Positions 18,000 through 27,195 of a DNA stretch of 64,000 bases are shown here, in pieces. Position 1 is the stretch's first letter; each line of letters begins with the position of its first letter. Origin of the DNA: Ekhidna sp051379705 (GTDB taxonomy: Bacteria; Bacteroidota; Bacteroidia; Cytophagales; Cyclobacteriaceae); NCBI RefSeq assembly GCF_051379705.1, contig NZ_CP179868.1:2046001-2110000 (forward strand), given 5' to 3'. The position numbers were made by a program, and so were the translations under genes. The notes under the pieces were generated by a model. The model ran no database searches. It saw only the letters and a program-made list of their open reading frames with translations, and had not been told where the DNA came from.

Positions 18000-18347
18000 A
18001 TGAAAAAATTTCAACTAGGCGAGTTTGAGGAAATCGTAATGCTAACCGTAGCGATCCTTTATGACAATGCTTATGGCGTCTCTATTAAGAAAGAAATTGA
18101 AAGCAGACTTGACAGAAATGTGAGTGTGGGGGCACTGCAATCAGCCCTCAAAAGGTTGGAGGATAAAGATTATCTCGCATCGCATGATAAGGATGCTACA
18201 CAAGAACGAGCAGGCAGACCTAAGCGATACTTCAAAATTACTTCGCTTGGGAAACAAGCTATGCAGCATACTAAGGAGACGCGTAACTCTTTGTGGGATG
18301 CCATTCCCTCAATATCCCTGGATGTGAAATTTGCTGAAGTTTACTAA
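18000..18347 (+). CDS. PadR-family transcriptional regulator (cassette 3)
   Basis: 115 residues. PadR winged helix: 'LGEFEEIVMLTVAIL', 'DNAYGVSI', recognition helix 'VSVGALQSALKRLEDKDYL', wing 'AGRPKRYFKIT'. It is closest by eye to the PadR of cassette 1. The ATG at 18000 gives the same short lead before LGEFEE as in the other PadRs; the in-frame ATG at 17985 would add five residues and cannot be excluded. Its stop overlaps the start of the following permease by one base (TAATG). Confidence 0.9.
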   Translation: MKKFQLGEFEEIVMLTVAILYDNAYGVSIKKEIESRLDRNVSVGALQSALKRLEDKDYLASHDKDATQERAGRPKRYFKITSLGKQAMQHTKETRNSLWDAIPSISLDVKFAEVY

Positions 18348-21000
18348 TGCATCAGCCTCCTAAGCTTTTCCTCAAATTCTTCAGATGGTTTTGCCATCCT
18401 CGATTGGTTAAACCGATCGAAGGAGATCTCATGGAATTGTATGAAGAGAGAATCCAGGAACTCGGCAGGAAAAAAGCAGACAGGAAATTTAGAAGAGACG
18501 TACTGCTGCTGTTCAGAAAAGACATCATCAAGCCTACAGATGGCACTTACAGAATAAACACTTACGGCATGTTCAAAAACTATTTCAAAGTAGGGATCAG
18601 AAATATCCTGAAGTATAAAATGTTCTCCTTCATCAATGTATTTGGACTAGCAGTTGCCATGTCTGTTTGTATGCTCATCATATTGATGCTCGCTGATCAA
18701 AAAAACTACGACCAGTTTCACAGCGATAAAGATCGAATCTACCGAGTGCTAGGAACTCCGGTTATTGGTAGCTGGCCTTTCGCTACTGTTCCCTTGCCAG
18801 CAGCGGAATCAATCAAAGAAGAGTACCCGTTTGTAGAGGAGGTAGTCTGTTTGCGTAGAGGAGTCGGCGGTGATGCGTCAATCAATCAAAAGACAGCCGA
18901 GATGAAAGGATACTTTACCAGCAGTTCCTTTTCAGCTTGTTCAGCTTTCCACTTATAGAAGGTGATAAATCGACGGCTCTTTCATCTCCAAATTCACTGG
19001 TCATCTCCAAAGAAAAGGCATACCAATTGTTCAACGATAAGAGCCCGCTTGGCAAACAAGTGAAATTTGAAGATCGTGGACTACACATTTTAGACATTGA
19101 ATCAGGCACGCCTCCGGTGGATTGGGGTACTTACACAGTGACCGGTGTGATTGATTTGAGTGCCTACAAAACACACATAAAGTTTGATGTATTGATATCC
19201 TCCTCCACTTTACCACAGCTTTATCAAGATAGCCTCATGGCGGATGTGTCAGAAAACTGGGAGCATTATTGGGCGGCATATTCGTACTTTAAAGTTTCCG
19301 AAGGTACCACTCAGGAGCAAGTGCAAAAAGCCTTGGCTGATCTTTCACTTCGCAAGTATGCCGATTCAGAAGAGTTTGCCGATTTCCAATTATCCGGACA
19401 GAAATTAACTGAAATAACGCCAGGAATACCTGTCAATAATGAAGCAACCTTCAGGCTTCCAGAAATAGCCTATTACATCTTATCGATTCTCGCGCTTGTT
19501 ATCATGGTAATGGCCTGCCTAAACTATACCAACCTATCAATAGCGCGTGCCATCACCCGTATGAAGGAAATTGGTGTGAGGAAAGTAAATGGTGCAACAC
19601 GAAAAAATCTCATTTATCAGTTTTTAACCGAATCGGTTATTACTGTAGTTATTGCTTTAATGTTTGCCTCAATAATCCTTTACTTTACCAAGGAGGCTTT
19701 TATGAATCTTTGGTTCAATAAGTACCTGAATTTTGAACTAAGCACCTCACTACCGGTAATCGTCAAATTTCTCATCTTTGCGGTGATTGTTGGTCTGATC
19801 GCAGGAACCTATCCGGCATTGTTCCTTTCAAAGAAAAATCCAATCAGTGCACTAAAAAGTAAGGACCTTTCGAGAGGAAAATGGGGACTGCAAAAAGTGC
19901 TGAACGTTTCTCAGTTTGTGGTATCACTGATTTTCATTGTCACCTCAATGGTGATCTACAACCAGTTTAAGCACTACACAGAATTTGAATACGGGTTCAA
20001 TTCCGAAAACATCATCAACATGCCGCTTCAAGGCAATGATTATGATTTAGTAGTAAACGAGCTTAATCAGGTTTCAGGCGTCACTAAGATTTCAGGCGTT
20101 GATTACATCCCCGCAACTGGAATTACCAACGTCATCGAGATTGAAGGTAAAAAGGAAGGTGATGATCCATTCGTGCTGCTTAATTATTACGTAGACGAAA
20201 ACTTCATCGATAACCTAGGGCTCAAATTGTTGCACGGAGATCCAATAACTGCCAATAGAGCAGACGGAAAATATATCCTGATCAATGAATCGGCTGTCGA
20301 AAAACTGGGATACACTAACCCACAGGAAGCCCTTGGACAAATCTGGAAATTGGACAGTGATGAATCCGTCCAAATCATTGGAGTAGTGGAAAACTTCCGC
20401 GCCTCGCTATTAATAAACGGACATGAAATTAGACCGATGGCATTGAGTGCTGGAAAGAGCTACATAAATTATCTGAATGTTCGAATTTCAGGAGGAAATC
20501 CGCTCAAAACCATTGCAGATATCCAAGAACGATGGAAACAAATAGATCCGGTTCATGAATTTAAGTATGACTTTTACGACAATGAATTGGCTAACACTAA
20601 CCTAGCCATTTTTGATGTTGTCACAATTATTGGATACATCTCTTTTCTGGCAATATTGATTGCATGTCTTGGGTTATTGGGAATGGCCACTTATGCAACG
20701 GAGCGCAAAACCAAGGAGGTCGGAATCCGAAAAGTATTGGGAGCGGATGAACTTAAAATCGTCCTGATTCTCTCAAAATCATTCTTGACGCTGCTTGCAA
20801 TCTCAATTTTAATTGCAGCTCCACTCAGCTATTTTATCAACAAACTATGGCTGGATAATCTTCCAAACAGGGTGGCATTTGGCTTTGACACTGTTATCCT
20901 TGGATCCATTTTGATGCTCGTTCTCGGGCTGATTACTATCGGTTCGCAAACGCTAAGAGCAGCAAGACAAAACCCTGTTGAATCATTAAAAGATGAATAG
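18347..21000 (+). pseudogene. MacB/FtsX-type permease with prefix domain, split by a one-base frameshift
   Basis: The reading frame from 18347 carries the prefix domain ('FFRWFCHPRLVKPIEGDLME'), TM1 and the start of the first periplasmic core, then stops at 18958. A second frame, open from about 18937 to 21000, continues with 'FSFPLIEGDKSTAL', which aligns with 'FTFELIAGDKTSVL' of the paralog at 10538. Adding one T to the TTTT run at 18929-18932 restores a single frame of 884 codons, matching paralogs of 875-905 residues. All downstream FtsX motifs ('MKEIGVRKVNGAT', 'TKEVGIRKVLGAD') are intact, so the lesion is recent, or is a sequencing error in a homopolymer. No convincing slippery heptamer for programmed frameshifting is present. 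Confidence 0.88.
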
Positions 21001-21076
21001 AAATCCACCTCGGATATTCCTCAAATTCTTCCGATGGTTTTGCCAACCACCATACCAGATTTTGGGTATTTTTTGA
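20993..21076 (+). pseudogene. 27-codon stump of a further prefix-domain permease
   Basis: An ATG overlapping the previous stop (ATGAATAG, the same geometry as at 10538) opens a frame with 'PPRIFLKFFRWFCQPPYQ', clearly the first part of the permease prefix domain (compare 'YPLRFFRWFCNPDYVED'). Homology stops after about 20 residues and a TGA follows at 21074. The bulk of a second tandem permease has evidently been deleted from this locus, leaving only its translationally coupled start. Downstream DNA to 21156 shows no further permease sequence. Confidence 0.7.
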
Positions 21077-21156
21077 TCTGGCAGGGAAATTGTAAAAGAC
21101 TAATGAAAAAACTTAAGCGTTTCTACATTATCTTTAATATATAAACCGCCAAATCA

Positions 21157-21375
21157 ATGACTAACGCCTTACTAATCAAAGATGAAGAATACATGCTATC
21201 CATCTCTTTTCCGTCGCGCACTACACTTCTCGATTTTCTTGACTCAGAGCTGAAATACAGTAGATCTCACGTAGATCATAAAGTCAATATTTATCCAGAC
21301 CAACTGGATTCTTTCAGATCATGGGCCAGTGAAAGAGGGCTTGAAATGTTGGAATACCAATCTCAAGTGGCCTAA
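21157..21375 (+). CDS. Small hypothetical protein
   Basis: 72 residues, not recognised. The composition is soluble and mildly acidic ('EEYMLSISFPSRTTLLDFLDSEL'), with no signal peptide or membrane segment. A TATCTTTA promoter-like octamer lies at 21129-21136, 21 bases upstream, which supports expression. The following 118 bases to 21493 contain no convincing gene. Function unknown. Confidence 0.55.
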   Translation: MTNALLIKDEEYMLSISFPSRTTLLDFLDSELKYSRSHVDHKVNIYPDQLDSFRSWASERGLEMLEYQSQVA

Positions 21376-21493
21376 TAAAGGATATCAATCTAAACTATCC
21401 ATTCTATGCACCATACGTAGATCTGGATTCTTAAGCCTTTTAGACTCAGAAATGCACGCCTCCACATTGTTGAGGTTATTTCAATGAGTAGTG

Positions 21494-22138
21494 CTAAACA
21501 TACTTTTTCTCAAAGTATTTGCAAAAGTGAGTAATGGCGCATGAATCGCATTTTGGCGCCCTTGCTAGGCAAGTATATCTTCCGTGCAAAATCAGCCAAT
21601 GATGGGCTCTTGAGATAAATTCTTCTGGAATATGCCTAACTAGTTGCTTCTCTACCTCAAGTGGAGTTTTAGATGTCTGAGTCACCAATCCCAGACGTTT
21701 AGAAACTCTAAATACATGCGTATCTACTGCCATTGCCGGCTGATTGAATAATACCGATACGATAACATTGGCTGTTTTTCGTCCTACTCCTTGAAGAGAC
21801 GTGAGCTCCTTTATGGTTGTTGGGATTTCCGAATTGAATTCTTCAACAAGCCGCTGGCTCAGCGCAAGCAGGTGTTTCGTCTTATTGTTCGGATAAGATA
21901 CACTACGGATGTACGGAAACAATTCATCAAAGTGGCTAGCTGCCATATGTTCAGGAGTTGGGAAATCCCTGAACAGTGCAGGCGTAACTTTGTTGATCCT
22001 TGCGTCTGTACATTGTGCGCTAAGCACTACAGCTACCAGTAGCTCAAACGGATTCGAATATTGTAGTTCTGTTTCCGGTTGTGGATAAGACTCTGAAAAG
22101 TATTCTACGAACGCTTCAAATCGCTCCTTCTTGGTCAT
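21494..22138 (-). CDS. nth: Endonuclease III (DNA glycosylase/AP lyase)
   Basis: 214 residues, the usual size. Removes oxidised pyrimidines from DNA and cleaves the abasic site in base-excision repair. The helix-hairpin-helix 'LTSLQGVGRKTANV' contains catalytic Lys121; Asp139 lies in 'AVDTHVFRV'. The [4Fe-4S] ligands are Cys190, Cys197, Cys200 and Cys206, in the standard C-x6-C-x2-C-x5-C spacing. The gene is 9 bases downstream of a small gene that follows an ECF sigma factor, so repair may be co-transcribed with that regulator. Confidence 0.97.
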   Translation of the reverse strand: MTKKERFEAFVEYFSESYPQPETELQYSNPFELLVAVVLSAQCTDARINKVTPALFRDFPTPEHMAASHFDELFPYIRSVSYPNNKTKHLLALSQRLVEEFNSEIPTTIKELTSLQGVGRKTANVIVSVLFNQPAMAVDTHVFRVSKRLGLVTQTSKTPLEVEKQLVRHIPEEFISRAHHWLILHGRYTCLARAPKCDSCAITHFCKYFEKKYV

Positions 22139-22147
22139 GTCCTAAAA

Positions 22148-22375
22148 TTAGGCAGACTCCAGGTTTTTGGAAGCATAAAGAATTCTAGAAACAACATCAG
22201 CAGGCGCTTTCATAGTAAAGGCATCCAAAGCAGACTTTGCTTCTTCCAATTCATCTAGTTTTGTTCGGAGTTCTATGTCAGCACACAGCGATTCTTTCAT
22301 CTCTAATCGCTCGTCCTCATTTACCTCGTCGTATAGAAATCTTAATAGGTCATTTTCTGTAAAGGTTTTTGTCAT
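22148..22375 (-). CDS. Small acidic protein, possible anti-sigma factor
   Basis: 75 residues. 'TENDLLRFLYDEVNEDERLEMKESL' resembles the N-terminal zinc-less anti-sigma helix bundle found in short proteins next to Bacteroidota ECF sigma genes. There is no membrane segment. The ATG at 22375 overlaps the sigma gene by 26 bases; an upstream TTG at 22396 would add 7 residues. The position directly after the sigma gene is the best argument for an anti-sigma role, which is inference. Confidence 0.65.
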   Translation of the reverse strand: MTKTFTENDLLRFLYDEVNEDERLEMKESLCADIELRTKLDELEEAKSALDAFTMKAPADVVSRILYASKNLESA

Positions 22376-22949
22376 ACGCGTTTTGGGTTTGCTCAAATTT
22401 CTTTCTCAAGTTTATCAAAGCATACCTCATTCTTCCCAGTGCCGTATTGATACTCACATCTGTGGCATCAGCGATCTCCTGAAAACTCATCTTCATGTAG
22501 TGCCGCATAACTAGCACCTCACGCTGAGACTCAGGTAAATCTTTAATAAAGGCTTTAAGAAGGTTATAGGTATCTTGTTTGATGTGTTCTTCTTCAATAG
22601 ACGACTCAGAGAAATCAAGCGTGTTAAACACGTGGCTCCCGTCCTCCATCACGATCATCGGGTATCGCTTCGCTTTTCTAAAGTGGTCTATGGACAGGTT
22701 ATGAGCGATTCTAAGAATCCATGGAAGAAACTTTCCTTCCTCATTATACCTGCCGGATTTGATGGTACGTATCGCTTTTATGAAAACCTCTTGCATGAGA
22801 TCTTCTGCAGTGTACCTGTCTTTTACGATTAAATAGATGGTTGTAAAAACCCTGTCCTTGTGACGATTGAGGAGTTCCTCAAATGCCTCTTCGTTTCCTC
22901 CGATATAGAGGGATAGCAATTCGCTATCATTCAAACTTGTCTTATTCAT
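22350..22949 (-). CDS. ECF-type RNA polymerase sigma factor
   Basis: 199 residues. Region 2 is visible at 'AFEELLNRHKDRVFTTIYLIV' and 'AEDLMQEVFIKAIRTI' with the -10 recognition stretch 'FLPWILRIAHNLSIDHFRK'; region 4 at 'LPESQREVLVMRHYMKMSFQEIAD' with the helix-turn-helix 'SINTALGRMRYALINLRK'. It directs RNA polymerase to a specific promoter set, unknown here. The ATG at 22949 was preferred to an in-frame GTG at 22958. It heads an apparent operon with the small acidic gene and nth. Confidence 0.93.
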   Translation of the reverse strand: MNKTSLNDSELLSLYIGGNEEAFEELLNRHKDRVFTTIYLIVKDRYTAEDLMQEVFIKAIRTIKSGRYNEEGKFLPWILRIAHNLSIDHFRKAKRYPMIVMEDGSHVFNTLDFSESSIEEEHIKQDTYNLLKAFIKDLPESQREVLVMRHYMKMSFQEIADATDVSINTALGRMRYALINLRKKFEQTQNAYDKNLYRK

Positions 22950-23063
22950 GTAATTCACCTGTTTGTTAACGTAGAGGTCTATATCATATTGTATCGTTTG
23001 GGGTTTGAAATAATTTAGCGGACAAGAATCTAAAATTTCGACAACTCCGAAAAGTAAGCACCT

Positions 23064-23071
23064 TATTTTTG
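23064..23071 (+). promoter_or_regulatory. Bacteroidota-type -7 box TATTTTTG
   Basis: Exact TAnnTTTG match followed by CGGCA, 58 bases upstream of the metallo-beta-lactamase start. TTTCG at 23036-23040 is a possible -33 element. Confidence 0.45.
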
Positions 23072-23128
23072 CGGCACACTTGAACCGAATTCACTTGTTA
23101 GTGTTTCATAGACATACAAACCCCTAAA

Positions 23129-23881
23129 ATGGTTGGATTTTTTCTAAAGACGATACGGATTTCTATCATTATTATGCTCATTGCTCAATGCAATCAGGCA
23201 GATCAAACTGTGCAATATGTGAGTGCAAATTTGAAAATAGAACAGCTTAGCGAAAATGTTTTCCTACATGAATCATACTTGGAAACGAATGATTTTGGTA
23301 AAGTAAAATGTAATGGAGCTATTTTCAGAAGTGAGGATGAAGTAGTGATAGTTGACACTCCAACCAACAATGGAGCTGCCGATGAATTAATTTATTGGGT
23401 GACTGGCAAACTCAATTGCAGAATTATTGCTGTTGTCCCCACACATTTCCATGATGACTGCCTGGGTGGAATTCATTCATTCAATGAGAATGGTATCAAA
23501 TCATATGCTTATTCCAAGACCATCAAGTTAGCTGAAGGTGACAGCATATTCCTCGAAAGCGATCCTTTTGATTCAGAAGTCAAACTTGAATTTGGAAATG
23601 ACGTTTCCGTGATTTCATTTTTCGGAAAGGGTCATACCTACGATAATGTAGTGGCATATTATCCAGAAGAAAAAGCCCTCTTTGGGGGCTGCCTTATAAA
23701 ATCAATTGGTGCTGGAAAAGGATACCTTGGCAATGCCGATACCACTGAATGGTCCAATACCGTAAGAAACATACAATCCGTTTACAAAGACATTGAACTT
23801 GTAATCCCAGGTCATGGAAAATCCGGAGATTCAGACCTTTTAGACTATACTGCCGATCTATTTGACCAAGAAAGTAATTGA
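23129..23881 (+). CDS. bla: Subclass B1 metallo-beta-lactamase
   Basis: 250 residues. The metallo-beta-lactamase fold has a full B1 ligand set by motif: His106, His108 and Asp110 in 'THFHDDCLGG', His169 in 'GKGHTYDN', Cys188 in 'GGCLIKS' and His229 in 'PGHG'. The Cys ligand and the 'GGCLIKS' motif distinguish B1 enzymes, which hydrolyse penicillins, cephalosporins and carbapenems, from other hydrolases of the fold. The N-terminus is hydrophobic and ends 'LIAQC', so it is exported and may be lipid-anchored at Cys21, although Gln at -1 is unusual. Its stop overlaps the uvrA start by one base. Spectrum unknown. Confidence 0.88.
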   Translation: MVGFFLKTIRISIIIMLIAQCNQADQTVQYVSANLKIEQLSENVFLHESYLETNDFGKVKCNGAIFRSEDEVVIVDTPTNNGAADELIYWVTGKLNCRIIAVVPTHFHDDCLGGIHSFNENGIKSYAYSKTIKLAEGDSIFLESDPFDSEVKLEFGNDVSVISFFGKGHTYDNVVAYYPEEKALFGGCLIKSIGAGKGYLGNADTTEWSNTVRNIQSVYKDIELVIPGHGKSGDSDLLDYTADLFDQESN

Positions 23882-26673
23882 TGACTGCCAAAATCGACAA
23901 ACTAGATCCCAAAGAATACATCATCATTAAAGGTGCGCGGGTGAATAACCTCAAAAATCTCGATGTAGCAATACCACGTGATCAGCTGGTAGTCATTACA
24001 GGGCTATCGGGTTCAGGTAAATCATCTCTTGCCTTTGACACACTATTTGCTGAAGGCCAGCGAAAGTATGTTGAAAGCTTAAGTTCCTACGCTCGTCAGT
24101 TTCTGGGACGAATGGAAAAACCAGAAGTCGATTACATCAAAGGTGTGGCTCCCGCAATTGCCATTGAACAAAAAGTATCTTCACGAAATCCCAGATCTAC
24201 TGTTGGAACTACAACCGAGATTTATGATTACCTCAAGCTTCTGTTTGCTCGAATAGGGAAAACCATTTCGCCTGTTTCCGGCAAAGAAGTAAAAAAAGAT
24301 ACGGTCACCGACGTTGTTGACTACATCCTATCGCATCAGGATGGCGCAAAACTCATGATTACTACACCGCTCAAGCAAAAGGATAAACGCTCCCTGGCAA
24401 AAGAGCTCGAAATCCTGATGAGTAAGGGTTATACACGTATCCTTATTGGCGATGAGGTAGCATTTATTGAGGACGTTCTCAAGTCGAAAGAGAAGCCCAA
24501 ACAAGCGATCGAAATACTCATCGATCGGGCAGTGGTGCAAAATGATGAAGCCACCCAATTCAGACTTGCTGACTCAGTGCAAACCGCTTTTTTTGAAGGC
24601 GAAGGTGACTGCTTTGTCACTATAGTTGGCAAAGGCAAAAAGAACTATTCAGACCGATTTGAATTGGATGATATCTTATTCGAAGAGCCCTCTGTCAACT
24701 TCTTTAGCTTCAACAATCCGTATGGTGCATGTCGCAGATGTGAGGGCTTTGGAAGAGTGTTAGGAATCGATCCTGACCTGGTAATTCCTGATCGTAACTT
24801 ATCAGTTTATGAAGGCGCCATTGCGCCATGGAAAGGCGAAACCATGAAAAAGTGGGCGGAGCCTTTGCTTCGAGATGGTATAAGATTTGACTTCCCCATC
24901 CATCGCCCAATTGCTGAGCTCTCAAAGGAAGAATACGCCCTCCTCTGGACAGGAAACGAATATTTCGAAGGGTTAAATGCCTTCTTTTCTCATCTGGAAT
25001 CTAAGCTTCATAAAATCCAATATCGGGTGATGCTTTCGCGATATAGGGGAAAAACCACATGTCCTGATTGCCGAGGAACAAAGCTGAGAAAAGATGCCAG
25101 CTATGTAAAGATTGTGGATCATTCCATCACGGACTTGGTGCTCATGCCAGTCAAGAAATTAAAACCCTTCTTTGATGCAATCAAGCTGGACAAGCACGAT
25201 GAAAAAGTGGCCAAGCGAATTCTGGAAGAAATTAAGAATAGGCTCTCTTATCTGGAGCAGGTAGGTCTTGGATATCTCACACTGAATCGTCTGACCAGCA
25301 CACTTTCTGGAGGAGAATTTCAACGGATCAAACTTGCCACTTCGCTAGGTAGTGCATTAGTGGGCTCAATGTATATTCTGGATGAGCCCAGCATTGGCCT
25401 CCATCCCAGAGATACAGATCGACTCATTGACGTATTAAAAACATTGAGAGATGTTGGCAACACTGTGATTGTAGTTGAGCATGAAGAGAAAGTAATGGAA
25501 GCCGCAGACCAGATCATCGATATTGGTCCTGATGCCGGAGTGTTTGGTGGAGAGCTTGTCTTTCAAGGCAAGGCATCAGAGATGAATGGCGAGACCAATT
25601 CTTACACTTCCAAGTATTTGCAAGGCAACGAAACCATTCCTGTTCCGGAACGAAGAAGACCATGGCGAACATCTCTACAAATAGAAGGAGCGAGGGAAAA
25701 CAACCTGAAAAATATTGATGTAGAAATACCGCTTGGAGTACTTACTGTTGTTACGGGTGTGAGCGGTTCGGGCAAGTCTACGCTAGTGCGAAAAATCATT
25801 CATCCGGCTATTGGAAAGCAGCTTGGATTGATCGGTGAAGCATCAGGGAAATTCACAAATCTGACTGGGAATTATAAGAAAATCACCCAAGTTGAATTCG
25901 TTGATCAAAACCCAATAGGAAAGAGTTCACGTTCAAACCCTGTGACCTATGTGAAGGCGTATGATGCCATTCGTCAGCTCTTTTCGGAACAGCCTCTTTC
26001 TAAAACAAACGGCTTTAAGCCGGCTCATTTCTCATTTAATGTAGACGGTGGTCGCTGCGAGGTTTGTGAAGGAGAAGGAACCGTGAAAATCGAGATGCAG
26101 TTTATGGCTGACCTTCATCTTACCTGTGAAAGCTGTGGAGGCCAACGCTTCAAAAAAGAAATCTTAGAAGTCAAATACAATGACAGAAACATCTCTGAGG
26201 TCTTAGATCTATCTGTCGGAGAAGCCATCGAATTTTTTGAGGGAAACAATGCAATTACGAATAAACTTCAACCCTTATTTGATGTGGGTCTTGGGTATGT
26301 GAAGTTAGGTCAGGGATCAAACTCGCTTAGCGGTGGCGAAGCACAACGTGTGAAGCTTGCTAGTTTTCTTTCCAAAGGCAGTAAAGCCAATAATACCGAT
26401 CATATTCTCTTCATTTTTGATGAGCCCACAACCGGGCTTCACTTCCATGATATAAAGAAGCTGCTGGATGCAATCAATGCATTGGTAAATGCCGGAAACT
26501 CTGTGGTGATCATTGAGCACAATACCGAGGTTATTAAAAATGCCGATTGGATTATTGATTTGGGTCCGGAAGGTGGAGAAGAAGGAGGTGCAGTATGCTT
26601 CGCCGGATTACCTGAAGATATGATCAGGTTGAAAGACAACTACACGGCTCAGTACCTGAAAGAGAAGCTATAA
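23881..26673 (+). CDS. uvrA: UvrABC system protein A
   Basis: 930 residues, the usual size. UvrA is the DNA-damage recognition ATPase of nucleotide excision repair and works as a dimer with UvrB. Seen are Walker A1 'GLSGSGKSSLAFDTL', 'LSSYARQFLGRMEKP', zinc-binding pairs 'CRRCEGFG' and 'CPDCRGT', signature 1 'LSGGEFQRIKLAT', Walker A2 'GVSGSGKSTLV', the second zinc module 'CEVCEGEG'...'CESCGGQRF', and signature 2 'LSGGEAQRVKLAS'. The ATG at 23881 shares a base with the beta-lactamase stop (TGATG), so the two are probably translated in a coupled manner; a TTG immediately upstream is a less likely start. Confidence 0.97.
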   Translation: MTAKIDKLDPKEYIIIKGARVNNLKNLDVAIPRDQLVVITGLSGSGKSSLAFDTLFAEGQRKYVESLSSYARQFLGRMEKPEVDYIKGVAPAIAIEQKVSSRNPRSTVGTTTEIYDYLKLLFARIGKTISPVSGKEVKKDTVTDVVDYILSHQDGAKLMITTPLKQKDKRSLAKELEILMSKGYTRILIGDEVAFIEDVLKSKEKPKQAIEILIDRAVVQNDEATQFRLADSVQTAFFEGEGDCFVTIVGKGKKNYSDRFELDDILFEEPSVNFFSFNNPYGACRRCEGFGRVLGIDPDLVIPDRNLSVYEGAIAPWKGETMKKWAEPLLRDGIRFDFPIHRPIAELSKEEYALLWTGNEYFEGLNAFFSHLESKLHKIQYRVMLSRYRGKTTCPDCRGTKLRKDASYVKIVDHSITDLVLMPVKKLKPFFDAIKLDKHDEKVAKRILEEIKNRLSYLEQVGLGYLTLNRLTSTLSGGEFQRIKLATSLGSALVGSMYILDEPSIGLHPRDTDRLIDVLKTLRDVGNTVIVVEHEEKVMEAADQIIDIGPDAGVFGGELVFQGKASEMNGETNSYTSKYLQGNETIPVPERRRPWRTSLQIEGARENNLKNIDVEIPLGVLTVVTGVSGSGKSTLVRKIIHPAIGKQLGLIGEASGKFTNLTGNYKKITQVEFVDQNPIGKSSRSNPVTYVKAYDAIRQLFSEQPLSKTNGFKPAHFSFNVDGGRCEVCEGEGTVKIEMQFMADLHLTCESCGGQRFKKEILEVKYNDRNISEVLDLSVGEAIEFFEGNNAITNKLQPLFDVGLGYVKLGQGSNSLSGGEAQRVKLASFLSKGSKANNTDHILFIFDEPTTGLHFHDIKKLLDAINALVNAGNSVVIIEHNTEVIKNADWIIDLGPEGGEEGGAVCFAGLPEDMIRLKDNYTAQYLKEKL

Positions 26674-26683
26674 ATCAGCTAGC

Positions 26684-27082
26684 TTAAATCAAGTATTTTC
26701 TCATTCGGTGGCTAATACTACCAACATTTGGAGTATCATTTGGATTCCCTTCAATAATACCAGATAAAAATCCAATGGCCTTTTCTTCGAAACCAAGAGA
26801 CTTTGCCACTCTTTCACAAAATTTAATCTCGCTGAGAAGCACCTTGCCATCAATCTTCATCAGCTTCACAGCGTAGATAAGGATATCCACTTTGTCATCA
26901 AAGCTTAGATCTTTTACCAACATGCCGGTTTTATCTGAGCTCTTGAGCAATTCTTTCAACTCAGGCATGGACATTCCTTTAAGATCAGCCAAATGGCGAA
27001 TGAACTCTTTCTCAGAACTGTCAAATTCACCATCTGATTGTGCTATTCCAACAAGCGCTCTGAATTTTACTACATCTTTCAT
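26684..27082 (-). CDS. TerB-like protein
   Basis: 132 residues, all-helical. The pattern 'VGIAQSDGEFDSSEKEFIRHLADLKGMS' and 'DILIYAVKLMKIDGKVLLSEIKFCERVAKSLGF' matches the TerB/DjlA-N helical bundle, with two acidic 'DGE' and 'DGK' turns that bind divalent metal in TerB. The domain occurs in stress-response and membrane-associated proteins; a role in tellurite resistance should not be assumed. The gene converges on uvrA with a 10-base gap. Confidence 0.78.
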   Translation of the reverse strand: MKDVVKFRALVGIAQSDGEFDSSEKEFIRHLADLKGMSMPELKELLKSSDKTGMLVKDLSFDDKVDILIYAVKLMKIDGKVLLSEIKFCERVAKSLGFEEKAIGFLSGIIEGNPNDTPNVGSISHRMRKYLI

Positions 27083-27195
27083 GTCAAACGATTTTGATCA
27101 AACAAGATGTTTAGAAACTATTTAGAATCATCAATATTGTAACTACTAATGGATGAGGCCTCAGGCTTTTTCGATTAATCCAGTTTTATCTAGCG

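Noticed and set aside
18925..18940. Programmed ribosomal frameshift
   Set aside because: No slippery X-XXY-YYZ heptamer or downstream pseudoknot is apparent, and paralogs do not use a frameshift.
21376..21493. Short minus-strand frame downstream of nth (reading ...KRLKNPDLRMVHRMDSLD)
   Set aside because: Fewer than 30 codons, only a GTG start, preceded by an in-frame stop; too short to support, though it might be a gene remnant.
26662..26700. Weak hairpin AAGCTA...TAGCTT between uvrA and the TerB-like gene
   Set aside because: Only six AT-rich base pairs and no T tract.
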